In this document: positions 43,670 through 51,963 of the stretch, in pieces
Layout of the letters: the number at the start of each line of letters is the position of its first letter
How positions within the stretch are numbered: the first letter of the stretch is position 1
Source of the DNA: Pelotomaculum terephthalicicum JT
GTDB lineage: Bacteria; Bacillota; Desulfotomaculia; Desulfotomaculales; Pelotomaculaceae
Direction of reading: 5' to 3'
Length of the DNA: 64,000 nucleotides
Assembly (NCBI RefSeq): GCF_022410535.1
Contig: NZ_JAKNBL010000002.1
Span: 1-64,000 of the forward strand
Program-made: the position numbers and the translations under genes
The notes under the pieces: generated by a model
Told to the model about the DNA's origin: nothing
What the model saw: only the letters and a program-made list of their open reading frames with translations
Databases searched by the model: none

Positions 43670-44149
43670 TTACCACATCCTGTGCTGCAGGGTCAGGTCT
43701 TTTTCCTGAGACAGCCCCGCAAGCTCCGCCGCGGAATTGAGGAAGCCGCACAGCCGTTCCCTGCGCCAGGTATCAATGAGGTACCGTCCGCATTCCTCGT
43801 TGAGCGCATTGATTTTCAGCACCGTATCCCGCACACACTCAGAAACGGCGGCGGGATCGCCCTGTGCCAAGGTGAGAGCGTCGATGTAATCATCCAGAAT
43901 CTGCCCCATGAGAGACACATCCTCCGGGGTATAGTGGTAGCTCCCGGCATAGGGATCGGGGTATTCCTTACCGTCCATGCAGCGCCGAAGCTGCTCCAGA
44001 ACAGCGGGGCGTTCGTCGCAGTCCGCTTTCTGGTACTTCTCCATAAAGGCTAAAAGATCCGCTTCCCGGTTGGGGGTGTAGCGGATGAAGGACAGCATAT
44101 CTTCGAGGAGTCCCGATTTGTTTTCTTTCTGCTGTTGCAGTCTGTTCAT
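43670..44149 (-). CDS. Conserved ICE protein between amidoligase and VirB4 genes
   Basis: A 159-aa acidic helical protein (MNRLQQQKENKSGLLEDM, PEDVSLMGQILDDYIDALTL), recurrent in clostridial ICEs but without known domain. GGGAG lies 8 nt before ATG 44149. It is 20 nt after the VirB4 gene stop. Not predicted to be in the membrane. Confidence 0.68.
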   Translation of the reverse strand: MNRLQQQKENKSGLLEDMLSFIRYTPNREADLLAFMEKYQKADCDERPAVLEQLRRCMDGKEYPDPYAGSYHYTPEDVSLMGQILDDYIDALTLAQGDPAAVSECVRDTVLKINALNEECGRYLIDTWRRERLCGFLNSAAELAGLSQEKDLTLQHRMW

Positions 44150-44169
44150 GATTTTTTCTCCCTTCTTCA

Positions 44170-45999
44170 TTATCTGCCGCCCGCCGTTCCGAACAATTTC
44201 TCCTTATATGCCGGAGCGTGAACCGCAAGGTTATACCGCTCAATACCGCATTTGTAAAGGCACACGCCGCGCTGGGGAAAGCGGATGAGGTTGTATTCGG
44301 ATTCCTCTAATTGCAGGGAATCGATATAGAACCGCTTGTCGATGTTGCCTGCGTTAAACAGAAACGCATGAGACGGAATGGAAAACAGGGGCTTTGTCAG
44401 CTCCCGGATATGCTCGATGTTGAAGTCCTCCAAGTTCTGCGACGAAAGAATCACCGCCGACTCCTTCTTGCGCACACGCTTCATAAAATTGCGGATATAT
44501 TCAATAGCCGTCAGGTTCGTGAGGAACAGGTACAACTCATCAATGGCGGCGACAGTGTTCCCCTCGGTCAGCAGCTTGTCGCTCATGAAGGACAGCACAT
44601 TGAACAGCAGGGCGTTTTTCACATTCCGGCTGGCTTGGAGCAAGCCTTTTACTCCGAACACAATAAAACGGTCGGAGGTCACGTTGGTGTGGCCGTTGAA
44701 AAATTGACTTTCCGCGCCCATGCACATGGAGTGGAGCCCCAGCAGGATTTCCTGTAAAAGTTCTGGCGGGTAGAGCTGGTATTTGGTTTTGTCATAGCCC
44801 TTGTACTCGGCTTCAATCAGGGCATATAAGTCAGACAAAACGGGATAGTCTGTGGCGGCAAGGCTCCTGAAATCGGTGCGGTCGCTGATGCCGAATTGTT
44901 CATACAGCTTGCCCAGCATGATTTCAATGGCGTCAATGTGGCGGTCGGAAAAATCCTTGTAGCACCGGAAGAAATCCTTGAGAAAGCTGATATGCTGACT
45001 GAGCTTAGTGGACTGGCGAAACGCCTGTGGCGCATCGGTATCCTCCGGGCTGCCGCCCTCATCCCATGTTTTCGGCTCCAGCGGGTTGATCCGGTACCGG
45101 CCCGACATGAGGTCGATGAAACAGCCGCCGAGGTTTTCCGCCAGCTCCACATATTCGTGCTCTGGGTCCAGGCAAAGAACAGACTTGCCCGATTCGAGGA
45201 TATTACAGAGAATGAGTTTTAACAGGTAACTCTTGCCTTGGCCTGAGTTGCCTAAAATCAGCACATTGGCGTTTGTTTTGTCATCGTCGCGCTTGTCAAA
45301 ATCCGCGATGATATTCGAGCCGAACTTGTCCCTGCCGAGGTAAAACCCGCGAGGATCGGTTTTGCCGCTGTAGTTGAAGGGGTAGAGATTTGCTACAGAG
45401 CTTGCCGGGAGCACCCGTTCAAACTGGCTGGCGAACACGTTGTATCCGGCGGGACCTACGGCGAGAAAGCCCTCCCGCTGGCGCAGCATGAGCCGGTCCA
45501 CATTGAGCTTACTGCGCACCAGCTCGGTGAGAACATCGGTCTGGAGGAGCTTCAGCGCATCGGGATCATGAGCGGTCAGCTCCAGAAACACAGCGCAGTG
45601 CAGGAGCGGCTCCCGGTTTCGGTGCATGGAGGATACCAGCGTGACCACATCCTGCAGATTGCTTTCGGCGGTGACGGTCTGCTGGAGGTCGTTGGTATTG
45701 CTCTTATCCATGCGGTTCTTGTTGGCGGCATTGTGGATGATCTTCTTTTCCTCGGCCGCCGTTACCTGACGGGTATAGATGCGCAGGGTCACGCCGTCCT
45801 TTTCGCCAAGGTGGCGCAGGATGGCCTGTTCCTCGGTAGCAGTGGGATATTCCCGCAGCACCCACACACAGCGGTAGGTGTTGCCGCAGAGGAAGTGGTC
45901 GGTGTTGAATTTGATGATGCCCGGTGCGATCATGTCAAGGAAATCCTTGATTTTTACATCCTCCTGCGGCGGAGATTGGCGCTTTCTTTTTCTTGCCAT
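44170..45999 (-). CDS. VirB4/TrbE-type conjugation ATPase
   Basis: A 609-aa VirB4-family ATPase: Walker A NVLILGNSGQGKSYLLKL near residue 255, Walker B-type AAIDELYLFL near 470, and the typical SSQNLEDF end motif. It energises assembly of the mating channel. ATG at 45999 (MARKRKRQ) follows AAAGGAAG by 8 nt; longer frame to 46050 crosses a hairpin. Confidence 0.93.
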   Translation of the reverse strand: MARKRKRQSPPQEDVKIKDFLDMIAPGIIKFNTDHFLCGNTYRCVWVLREYPTATEEQAILRHLGEKDGVTLRIYTRQVTAAEEKKIIHNAANKNRMDKSNTNDLQQTVTAESNLQDVVTLVSSMHRNREPLLHCAVFLELTAHDPDALKLLQTDVLTELVRSKLNVDRLMLRQREGFLAVGPAGYNVFASQFERVLPASSVANLYPFNYSGKTDPRGFYLGRDKFGSNIIADFDKRDDDKTNANVLILGNSGQGKSYLLKLILCNILESGKSVLCLDPEHEYVELAENLGGCFIDLMSGRYRINPLEPKTWDEGGSPEDTDAPQAFRQSTKLSQHISFLKDFFRCYKDFSDRHIDAIEIMLGKLYEQFGISDRTDFRSLAATDYPVLSDLYALIEAEYKGYDKTKYQLYPPELLQEILLGLHSMCMGAESQFFNGHTNVTSDRFIVFGVKGLLQASRNVKNALLFNVLSFMSDKLLTEGNTVAAIDELYLFLTNLTAIEYIRNFMKRVRKKESAVILSSQNLEDFNIEHIRELTKPLFSIPSHAFLFNAGNIDKRFYIDSLQLEESEYNLIRFPQRGVCLYKCGIERYNLAVHAPAYKEKLFGTAGGR

Positions 46000-46040
46000 C
46001 AGCATTTCTTCCTTTCTGATTTTGATTTTGGGTATAGGAA

Positions 46041-46064
46041 AAGCCGCCACATTAGTGACGGCTT
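46041..46064 (-). terminator. Leader hairpin before virB4
   Basis: AAGCCGTCAC-TAAT-GTGGCGGCTT with TTTTCC following, 40 nt upstream of the VirB4 start on the minus strand. The T run is short, so an attenuator is more likely than a strong terminator. Confidence 0.55.
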
Positions 46065-46143
46065 GAAGTAAAATGGTTCACTTTGATAAAGATGTGAGGT
46101 ATAATTATTTTCTAAACCCTGTATTCAATTAAGGAGAAAATAT

Positions 46144-46581
46144 ATGATTGATAATTTTCAGATGACCTTTCATCACATAGGCAAACCTGTTCCGTTAGAA
46201 AACATTAAAGATAATAAGGATACGAAGTACAGTCCTCTGTTCGACATGTACTCGTTGGATATGAAAAATGATTTGTCCCTTCCAATAGAGTTACATGCTT
46301 TCGGTGAAAATTCCTCACTTGATGTTAGAATCCAAAAAGAACCTCACGTTGCTTTTAAGGTGAATGATATTGAGTCTGCCTTGGATGGGAAAGAAATCGT
46401 CATGCCGCTTTATCAGCCTTTTGCCGGGTATCGCTGCGCCATGGTTATCATTAACAAGCAGCTGATCGAGTTAATCGAAACGACATTATCTGAAAGTGAA
46501 ATTTGGGGAGACGGAATATTTAAGGACAGTATTCTTTATCCCAAAGGGAAACACGTTTTAGATGAATCTGCGGAAAAGTGA
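46144..46581 (+). CDS. VOC (glyoxalase/dioxygenase)-fold protein
   Basis: A 145-aa VOC-fold protein (FQMTFHHIGKPV, then IQKEPHVAFKVNDIES and VMPLYQPFAGYRCAMVIING-like end). Plus-strand orientation inside the minus-strand transfer genes suggests separate acquisition. The paired beta-alpha-beta-beta-beta units have H10 or H11 and an E near the end that could bind metal. Possible bleomycin-type resistance or metabolic enzyme; substrate unknown. SD AAGGAG lies 9 nt before ATG. Confidence 0.72.
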   Translation: MIDNFQMTFHHIGKPVPLENIKDNKDTKYSPLFDMYSLDMKNDLSLPIELHAFGENSSLDVRIQKEPHVAFKVNDIESALDGKEIVMPLYQPFAGYRCAMVIINKQLIELIETTLSESEIWGDGIFKDSILYPKGKHVLDESAEK

Positions 46582-46585
46582 TTTG

Positions 46586-46619
46586 CGGAAAGCCGGGGGT
46601 GCATACTTCCGGCTTTCCG
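46586..46619 (+). terminator. Terminator after the VOC gene
   Basis: CGGAAAGCCGG and CCGGCTTTCCG form an 11-bp stem followed by TTTATC on the plus strand. Confidence 0.7.
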
Positions 46620-46628
46620 TTTATCTGT

Positions 46629-47216
46629 TCACTCATTCAAAATAACCCAGCGTTCCCCATCGTAATCCTCATACACCTCGGTCGTGACATTCTGCTCATA
46701 ATAGACACCCAGCAGACGCTTGATGTCCGATTCACCCGCCTTGCGCACCGTGAAGCCCTGATCCTTGAGGCTCTTTTCGATGCGGGAAAGGTATGGCTGA
46801 ACATCGCTTTCTTTTTCATTCCGAAGCCGTATAATGATTAAAAATTCCCGCGCCGTTGCCATCTGCACCTGCATATGGTCAAGGGCTGTCTGATCCTGTG
46901 CCAGCAGCTTTCGGATGACGGGGTTCTGCTCGGCGTCCATTCTGGCTTTCAGGTAGCTTTTGTTGTCCTCAAAATTTTCCCGGCTGTTCAGGCACAGCAT
47001 TTCAATATCCGAGATGCCTTTCAGCACATTCATAAGGGCATAAATCCTTGCTCCGATGCTGGAATCGGACAGGACACTGATATTGGTAGGCTTGATCATA
47101 AAAAATACCAGCTCGCCGTGGGGAGTCACAAGGCTGTGGCCGGTGATGCCCTCGATGTCCATGAGCTGGCGGGTGGAGGCTTTTTCTCTGGCCTCCTGCT
47201 TCTTTTTCCGGTTCAT
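46629..47216 (-). CDS. Transfer protein between PrgI and VirB4 genes
   Basis: A 195-aa soluble protein resembling the N-terminal domain of VirB4-like proteins (MDIEGITGHSLVTPHGELVF, then IGARIYALMNVLKGISDIEM, and EFLIIIRLRNEKESDV). In related ICEs the same position holds a VirB4 N-domain-like protein. GGAGGG lies 7 nt before ATG 47216. It starts 3 nt upstream of the PrgI gene stop. Channel assembly role inferred. Confidence 0.75.
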   Translation of the reverse strand: MNRKKKQEAREKASTRQLMDIEGITGHSLVTPHGELVFFMIKPTNISVLSDSSIGARIYALMNVLKGISDIEMLCLNSRENFEDNKSYLKARMDAEQNPVIRKLLAQDQTALDHMQVQMATAREFLIIIRLRNEKESDVQPYLSRIEKSLKDQGFTVRKAGESDIKRLLGVYYEQNVTTEVYEDYDGERWVILNE

Positions 47217-47218
47217 AT

Positions 47219-47476
47219 TCACGCCCTCCATTCATAGGTCTGCTGCTTTCCAAAAAAGAAAGCGGCGGCGTAGCGGATAAAATCAAGGATGCTCACATCC
47301 TCGAAGCGGATGGATAAAAAGGCATAGACCGCCGTCACGACAATGGGTGGCAGCCAGCCGAGCCGTGAGAGTGCGAACACTGAAATCAGGCAGCCGATGC
47401 CGATGATTCCGATGTCACGCAGCTCCCACAGCCACAGGGTTGCCTTGGATTTTAGGTTGTCGGGGTAGATGTACAT
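47219..47476 (-). CDS. PrgI-family (VirB3-like) membrane protein
   Basis: An 85-aa PrgI-family protein with two membrane segments (IIGIGCLISVFALSRLG and PPIVVTAVYAFLSIRF) and the YPDN start. It corresponds to VirB3 in Gram-positive conjugation channels. It overlaps the methyltransferase 3' end by 25 nt; AGGAGG is 10 nt before the ATG. Confidence 0.85.
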   Translation of the reverse strand: MYIYPDNLKSKATLWLWELRDIGIIGIGCLISVFALSRLGWLPPIVVTAVYAFLSIRFEDVSILDFIRYAAAFFFGKQQTYEWRA

Positions 47477-49746
47477 GGGGGCGATTCCTCCTGTTCTTCA
47501 TCAATTTTTCGCAAAAAATAGGCGATACCGCGGAGGACAAAGCTCACACAGGGTATCGCCACACTATTTCCAAGAGCCTTATATCTGGCGCTGTCGGATG
47601 CGCCGGGAATCAGCGTCCAGCCGTCGGGAAAGCCTTGGAGCCGTTCACATTCCAAAGGTGTCAGCCTGCGAATCAGGTTACGCCTTTCGACAATGCATTT
47701 ATTCTGACTGACATACTGGCTGCCGATGCCTTTCTCATCCCCACGGCAAAGCGCGCCCACCACCTCTTGGTATGGCTCACACACTGCGTGGCGGTCGGAG
47801 GTCGTAATGGTGTAGCTGATGTCCGGCTTACAGCCGAGACCGTTGCCGCCGTTTTCCGGCTCCCGGTCAATGGTGTTCCCCGCAATGCAGATGGTTTCCT
47901 GCAAAATAGCAATGCCGCCTTGGTTTTTGCTGGGGTCGGGGTTTGTCGTGTCAATGGTTCTGGCAACGTCCGTTTCCCGGCATCCCGAATGGGGATTGGC
48001 TGATTTCATGCTGTTGGATTCCTTTGAATCAAGGGAAAATGCAACGGGGTTCCCCACCAGCGGAACATTGTTTCCTCCGGTTCCCATCCGGGCGGACATG
48101 GTGGGCGCCACAGCATGCGGGCCGGTGTAGCGGCTGTCGATGCCGTGATTTTCAAACAGCACCGGCTGGTTATTGCCACTCATACCGGCACTTGCCGTGA
48201 TAGTCGGACAAATGCCCTCACCAATTTCAGCGCCGCCCTGCTGGGTTGCCATGACCAGCGGCTGGTGTCCATGCTCTTGGGCACGGAGCGTACCGGTGAT
48301 ATCCTCGGTGGAGTGCATCTGGCTGCCGCCCTGATCGTTGAGGCACAGAACTGATGGCGCAGTGCCCGTTTTAATGGTAGGGGAATACTCAGCCTGATAG
48401 CCGATTCCTCTGGCTTCGGCACTGGCATTGCCGCAGAAGCCTGCAGTAAGCACACAGGGATAGCCCTGTCCGGCCTGCCCGCCACCGCCGGTTAGCGAGG
48501 TGTGTGTTTCGGGAGTCAGAAAACAATCTCCATCCCCCTTGCTGACAACCCCTGCCGCAAACAACAGCCCTGCCGGGTTTCTGCCACCGCCGCCGTCCGC
48601 ACCGGCAAGAGTAGGAGCCACACCCTCCGGCGTGAACACACGGCTTTGCTGGGTGTCCCAGCTGTTCATGCAATTGGGCTGAGATACCAGTGGAGGATGC
48701 CCTCCCATACCGGCGCGCAGTGTAGACGAAACATCCTCGGTGACATCCATCCGTTCGCCGCCCTGATCGTTTAAGCAGAACAGCGGCTGTGCCACAAAGG
48801 TCTGCTGCTTCATCCCCGGCTGGGCCTGTATCGCTCCTGCAACATCGTGCAAATCCCGTACCTCATCACGCTGATTTGCGGCAAAGGCTATCGCTGTTTT
48901 TTCTTCTGTCTGGATATATCCGTGCCCGCCGCCTTCGCCGCCGTAGAGGGCGGGCCATGTCCCAGTTTCTTCAAAAATGCGGCGGCTTTGGACATCCCAT
49001 GGTGTCAGGCAAGCCCCGCCTGTATCATCAGTGCGTCCCTGAGCTGGGGCGGCAGTTCCTTGCCTCTGGCCTCCGCTCTGCGCAATATTCCCAAACAGGC
49101 CGTCTTGCTTAAATAGTATTTCGGGTGCGGTCGTACCTCCAAAATCTGCGACAAGGAAGATGCGACGGCGACGCTGGGCGACTCCCCAGAATTGAGCGTC
49201 CATGACTCTCCAAGCCAAGCTGAATTCATCTCCCAAAAGGGCAGCCCCAGCAGATTCCCAGCGCCCGGACTCAGGTCGAGGCACATCACAGGCACTGTAC
49301 TTAATGCGGACGATCTCTTCAATGACCGCCCTGAAGTCCTCGCCGTCTGCGGAGCTGAAAGCTCCGGGGACGTTCTCCCAAACGAGGTATCGAGGTCGAA
49401 CAAGGTGAGCTGGTACGTTTCGCTGCTCATCGGCTTTTCTCATCTCCTTTGCAATTCGGGTCTGCTCCATAAACAGGCCGGAACGCTCACCCGCCAAGCC
49501 CCGGCGCTGGCCAGCGACCGATAAATCTTGGCAGGGTGAGCCGCCACAAATGACATCCACAGGCGGCAGTTTCGCTCCGTCCAGCTTTGTAATATCCCCG
49601 ACATGGCGCATTTCGGGGAATCGGATTTTCGTCACTTCGATAGGAAAGGCTTCGATTTCACTGGCCCATACGGGAGTGAACCCATTGCGGACGGCGGCAA
49701 GGGGAAAGCCTCCAATCCCATCGAAGAGGCTCCCCATGCGCATCAT
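47452..49746 (-). CDS. C5-cytosine DNA methyltransferase with long repeat-rich insert
   Basis: A 764-aa cytosine-C5 methyltransferase: motif I SLFDGIGGFPLAA, motif IV GGSPCQDLS with catalytic C72, ENVPGAF, QRRRRIFLVAD, and terminal GFPDGW and GNSVAIP. Between motif VIII and the end lies an insert of about 400 residues with repeated units, for example LNDQGG...TED...TLRA...G.PLV at about 324-355 and 469-499. The family is normally 300-450 aa. ATG 49746 overlaps the DUF4406 stop (TGATG). It probably protects the transferred ICE from restriction in new hosts. Confidence 0.92.
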   Translation of the reverse strand: MMRMGSLFDGIGGFPLAAVRNGFTPVWASEIEAFPIEVTKIRFPEMRHVGDITKLDGAKLPPVDVICGGSPCQDLSVAGQRRGLAGERSGLFMEQTRIAKEMRKADEQRNVPAHLVRPRYLVWENVPGAFSSADGEDFRAVIEEIVRIKYSACDVPRPESGRWESAGAALLGDEFSLAWRVMDAQFWGVAQRRRRIFLVADFGGTTAPEILFKQDGLFGNIAQSGGQRQGTAAPAQGRTDDTGGACLTPWDVQSRRIFEETGTWPALYGGEGGGHGYIQTEEKTAIAFAANQRDEVRDLHDVAGAIQAQPGMKQQTFVAQPLFCLNDQGGERMDVTEDVSSTLRAGMGGHPPLVSQPNCMNSWDTQQSRVFTPEGVAPTLAGADGGGGRNPAGLLFAAGVVSKGDGDCFLTPETHTSLTGGGGQAGQGYPCVLTAGFCGNASAEARGIGYQAEYSPTIKTGTAPSVLCLNDQGGSQMHSTEDITGTLRAQEHGHQPLVMATQQGGAEIGEGICPTITASAGMSGNNQPVLFENHGIDSRYTGPHAVAPTMSARMGTGGNNVPLVGNPVAFSLDSKESNSMKSANPHSGCRETDVARTIDTTNPDPSKNQGGIAILQETICIAGNTIDREPENGGNGLGCKPDISYTITTSDRHAVCEPYQEVVGALCRGDEKGIGSQYVSQNKCIVERRNLIRRLTPLECERLQGFPDGWTLIPGASDSARYKALGNSVAIPCVSFVLRGIAYFLRKIDEEQEESPPCTSTPTT

Positions 49747-50129
49747 CAGACCATCCTCATCGCCTGTATGGGAGCCTCGGCCGGTACGGTGTTTTTTACT
49801 CTGCCAATGACAAAGCCGTTTTCCTGTTCCATTACCCGGCACACCGGGATGCCGAGCCTGACCGCTTCCTCAATTTCAAGGTGCATCCCGAAGGAAATAC
49901 GGTCGCCATAGCACCACAGCTCGTCACAGCGGGGGAGCACGGCAAGCCCCATATCCAGACCGAGCTGGCGCTCCTGCGGCTTGGAATCATCAAGAAGCTG
50001 CGGATATAACAGATGGGGCGCAAAAAAAGCGTGCCCCTCATTCATCACATGGCGGCACGCTCTCTGGGCATATTTGGTATTCTGTTCGATGCCCCCTGCA
50101 TAAGGGGACGCTACATAGATTAGTTTCAT
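49746..50129 (-). CDS. DUF4406/nucleoside deoxyribosyltransferase-like protein
   Basis: A 127-aa protein with MKLIYVASPYAGG at the start and LGLDMGLAVLPRCDELWCYG, the DUF4406 pattern related to nucleoside 2-deoxyribosyltransferases. It is coupled by overlap to the methyltransferase gene. It may act on nucleotides or be a sensor; common in ICEs and phages. Confidence 0.8.
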   Translation of the reverse strand: MKLIYVASPYAGGIEQNTKYAQRACRHVMNEGHAFFAPHLLYPQLLDDSKPQERQLGLDMGLAVLPRCDELWCYGDRISFGMHLEIEEAVRLGIPVCRVMEQENGFVIGRVKNTVPAEAPIQAMRMV

Positions 50130-50147
50130 AGGCTTTTCCTTTCATAA

Positions 50148-51053
50148 TTATTTCGGAGCTACCGCCTGTACGATGGTGCGGGTGGTGTTGACGGCTGCCT
50201 GTGCGGTATACACGGCGCTCATCACATTGGCCTTTGTGCTGGTATCAAGCCCGAAGGCTCCGGCGATTCGCGGCACCTCTCCCGCAGCCAGCATCAGACC
50301 AAGCCCCAGCAGGGCATGGGTTCGCAGGACCATAAGCCCTGCCGTGAGGATGGTTGCCTGCAAAAATGTGGTCAGGCACAGACCAATGATCTGCTTGCAC
50401 CACTGTGTAAAGCCGTCGATATAGCCGCGGGGAACGGAAAACATATACAGGCTGCCCACGGCGATCTGGATCAGCAAAATGCCGCCGCGCTTCAGATTAG
50501 CAAAGAACACCTTAATGACCGCATAGCCCATCATGATAATCATAAAGAGCAGCAGGATGGGGCTGGTAATGACAGACAGTCCGCCGAACACGCCGGAGCC
50601 CATGGCGCCGCCGATGTCCGCCGAGCTGCCAAGCTCGGAAATGATGTTTCCGGCAAGGTCGCCAAAGCTGGTTCCATACCCGGTGATGCCCGCCGTGAGG
50701 CTGCTCTGGAGATTGACCGAAAGCTTGAACAGCTCCACCGGTACGATGGTAAAAAGAGACACCGCCATAAAGCCCTTGATGGCGTTTAAAGCGGTGTCCT
50801 TTACGCTGCCCCGGCCGTGCTGGTATTCTATGCCGGTTTCAAACACCGACACCACCAGCCCGGTTCCGTACAGCGCCCAAGCCAGATAGGAGAAAAACAG
50901 GACGATGGACTGTACCCAGCTCATCTCAAACAGCTCCACGCCCATGTTCCCCATCTGTGCAAAGAAGTCGGCCAGAAAGCCGACCACCTGTCCGTAGAGC
51001 CATTCGATGATCTGATCCATCACGGTTCCAAGGACGAAGTCCCATATGAACAT
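50148..51053 (-). CDS. VirB6/TrbL-like channel protein (CD1112-like)
   Basis: A 301-aa membrane protein with at least six hydrophobic segments (for example VLFFSYLAWALYGTGLVVSV, ALNAIKGFMAVSLFTIVPVE and TFLQATILTAGLMVLRT), typical of the inner-membrane channel subunit of Gram-positive type IV systems. ATG at 51053 has GAGGTG upstream. An intrinsic hairpin (51082-51119) lies in its leader, and it is the first transfer gene after the second cargo block. Confidence 0.87.
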   Translation of the reverse strand: MFIWDFVLGTVMDQIIEWLYGQVVGFLADFFAQMGNMGVELFEMSWVQSIVLFFSYLAWALYGTGLVVSVFETGIEYQHGRGSVKDTALNAIKGFMAVSLFTIVPVELFKLSVNLQSSLTAGITGYGTSFGDLAGNIISELGSSADIGGAMGSGVFGGLSVITSPILLLFMIIMMGYAVIKVFFANLKRGGILLIQIAVGSLYMFSVPRGYIDGFTQWCKQIIGLCLTTFLQATILTAGLMVLRTHALLGLGLMLAAGEVPRIAGAFGLDTSTKANVMSAVYTAQAAVNTTRTIVQAVAPK

Positions 51054-51081
51054 TGGATTTTCACCTCTTTTCTGTAGAAAT

Positions 51082-51119
51082 AAAAAAGGCACACCATAGC
51101 AATGCTGCGGTGTGCCTTT
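51082..51119 (-). terminator. Strong terminator hairpin in the leader of the VirB6-like gene
   Basis: AAAGGCACACC and GGTGTGCCTTT form an 11-bp stem with TTTTTTATTT after it on the minus strand, just 30 nt upstream of the VirB6-like start. It separates the AbiE block from the transfer genes or requires read-through. Confidence 0.8.
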
Positions 51120-51253
51120 GTATCTGCCTGAACGGATTTCAGGCAGGGCGCAATGATTCATAAAACTTCAAAAACGACTTGACAATCTGTTCGTTCAGAG
51201 CTTCAATACCACACAACGGTGGCCGCCGAAATAAGGAAAAGGAGGTCAGTTGC

Positions 51254-51421
51254 GTGGCAGATTACAAAAAAATGTATGATTCGCTGTTTAACGATGTGAC
51301 AGATGCCATTTCGCTGCTTCAGCGTGCGCAGCAAAAGACGGAGGAGCTTTTCATCTCCGGCGATGACGGTGTTGTGCTGGAACTCAAAAGAGATTCAGAA
51401 CCCGACGGCAACGATAAATAA
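51254..51421 (+). CDS. 55-aa conserved ICE/phage-type small protein
   Basis: A 55-aa helical protein (MADYKKMYDSLFNDVTDAIS). GTG at 51254 follows GGAGG by 8 nt and is used although the frame is open to 51179. Similar proteins are common in clostridial mobile elements and are unknown in function. It is divergent from the AbiE genes and has its own terminator. Confidence 0.7.
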   Translation: MADYKKMYDSLFNDVTDAISLLQRAQQKTEELFISGDDGVVLELKRDSEPDGNDK

Positions 51422-51441
51422 CAAAGTCCGTTTGCAAAAAG

Positions 51442-51474
51442 CAAGGAGAGCGGTTCTGCCGCTCTCCTTGTTTT
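51442..51474 (+). terminator. Terminator after the 55-aa gene
   Basis: CAAGGAGAGCGG and CCGCTCTCCTTG form a perfect 12-bp stem with loop TTCTG, followed by TTTT. Confidence 0.85.
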
Positions 51475-51502
51475 GCTGCTGCAAACGCCTTTTGGGAGAA
51501 AT

Positions 51503-51540
51503 AAAAAAGGCGCACCGTGGGTTCATTCACAGTGCGCCTT
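51503..51540 (-). terminator. Terminator at the end of the AbiE operon
   Basis: AAGGCGCAC and GTGCGCCTT flank a 16-nt loop, followed by TTTTTATTT on the minus strand. The stop of the last gene (51523) is inside it. Confidence 0.75.
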
Positions 51541-51945
51541 GGAAAGTATTTGTGATTGTTGTTTTAGCTCGCTCACTCTGACAGGGTTTATATAATGGGT
51601 GGCATAGGCTTTTTCAATGTCCTCGCCGCCGCTTTTGGAAAACCGGAGTTTCTTTGCATGGGGGAAGCTTTTCAGTCCCCACTGTTTATAAAAAGTCCAC
51701 GAAGCCTTGAGTTTGTTTTTGGCGGCATAGCTTCGGATTTCCCGCATGATAAGGGACAGCTCGGAGAGGTTCACCTTGCAGACACGCTCCAAATAATCCA
51801 CCTTGCCGAAGCGCCACCGCTCATAATCCTCTTTGGAGAGGATGCTCAGATCCATCAGCACCTGCACCGGTGCCGCTATACCGCTCTTTTGGAGCTGCTG
51901 ATACATGGAGTTATGAATTTTCCCCACAATTTCGCCGTGCTTCAT
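51523..51945 (-). CDS. Third protein of the AbiE operon, unknown function
   Basis: A 140-aa basic protein (MKHGEIVGKIHNSMYQQLQK, DYERWRFGKVDYLERVCKVN) recognised as recurrent next to nucleotidyltransferase toxins in ICEs, without a named domain. It starts 18 nt after the AbiEii gene and probably shares its promoter. No membrane segment. Possibly a cofactor or regulator of the toxin. Confidence 0.68.
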   Translation of the reverse strand: MKHGEIVGKIHNSMYQQLQKSGIAAPVQVLMDLSILSKEDYERWRFGKVDYLERVCKVNLSELSLIMREIRSYAAKNKLKASWTFYKQWGLKSFPHAKKLRFSKSGGEDIEKAYATHYINPVRVSELKQQSQILSKAHCE

Positions 51946-51963
51946 CGCATCGCCTCCTGTGCG

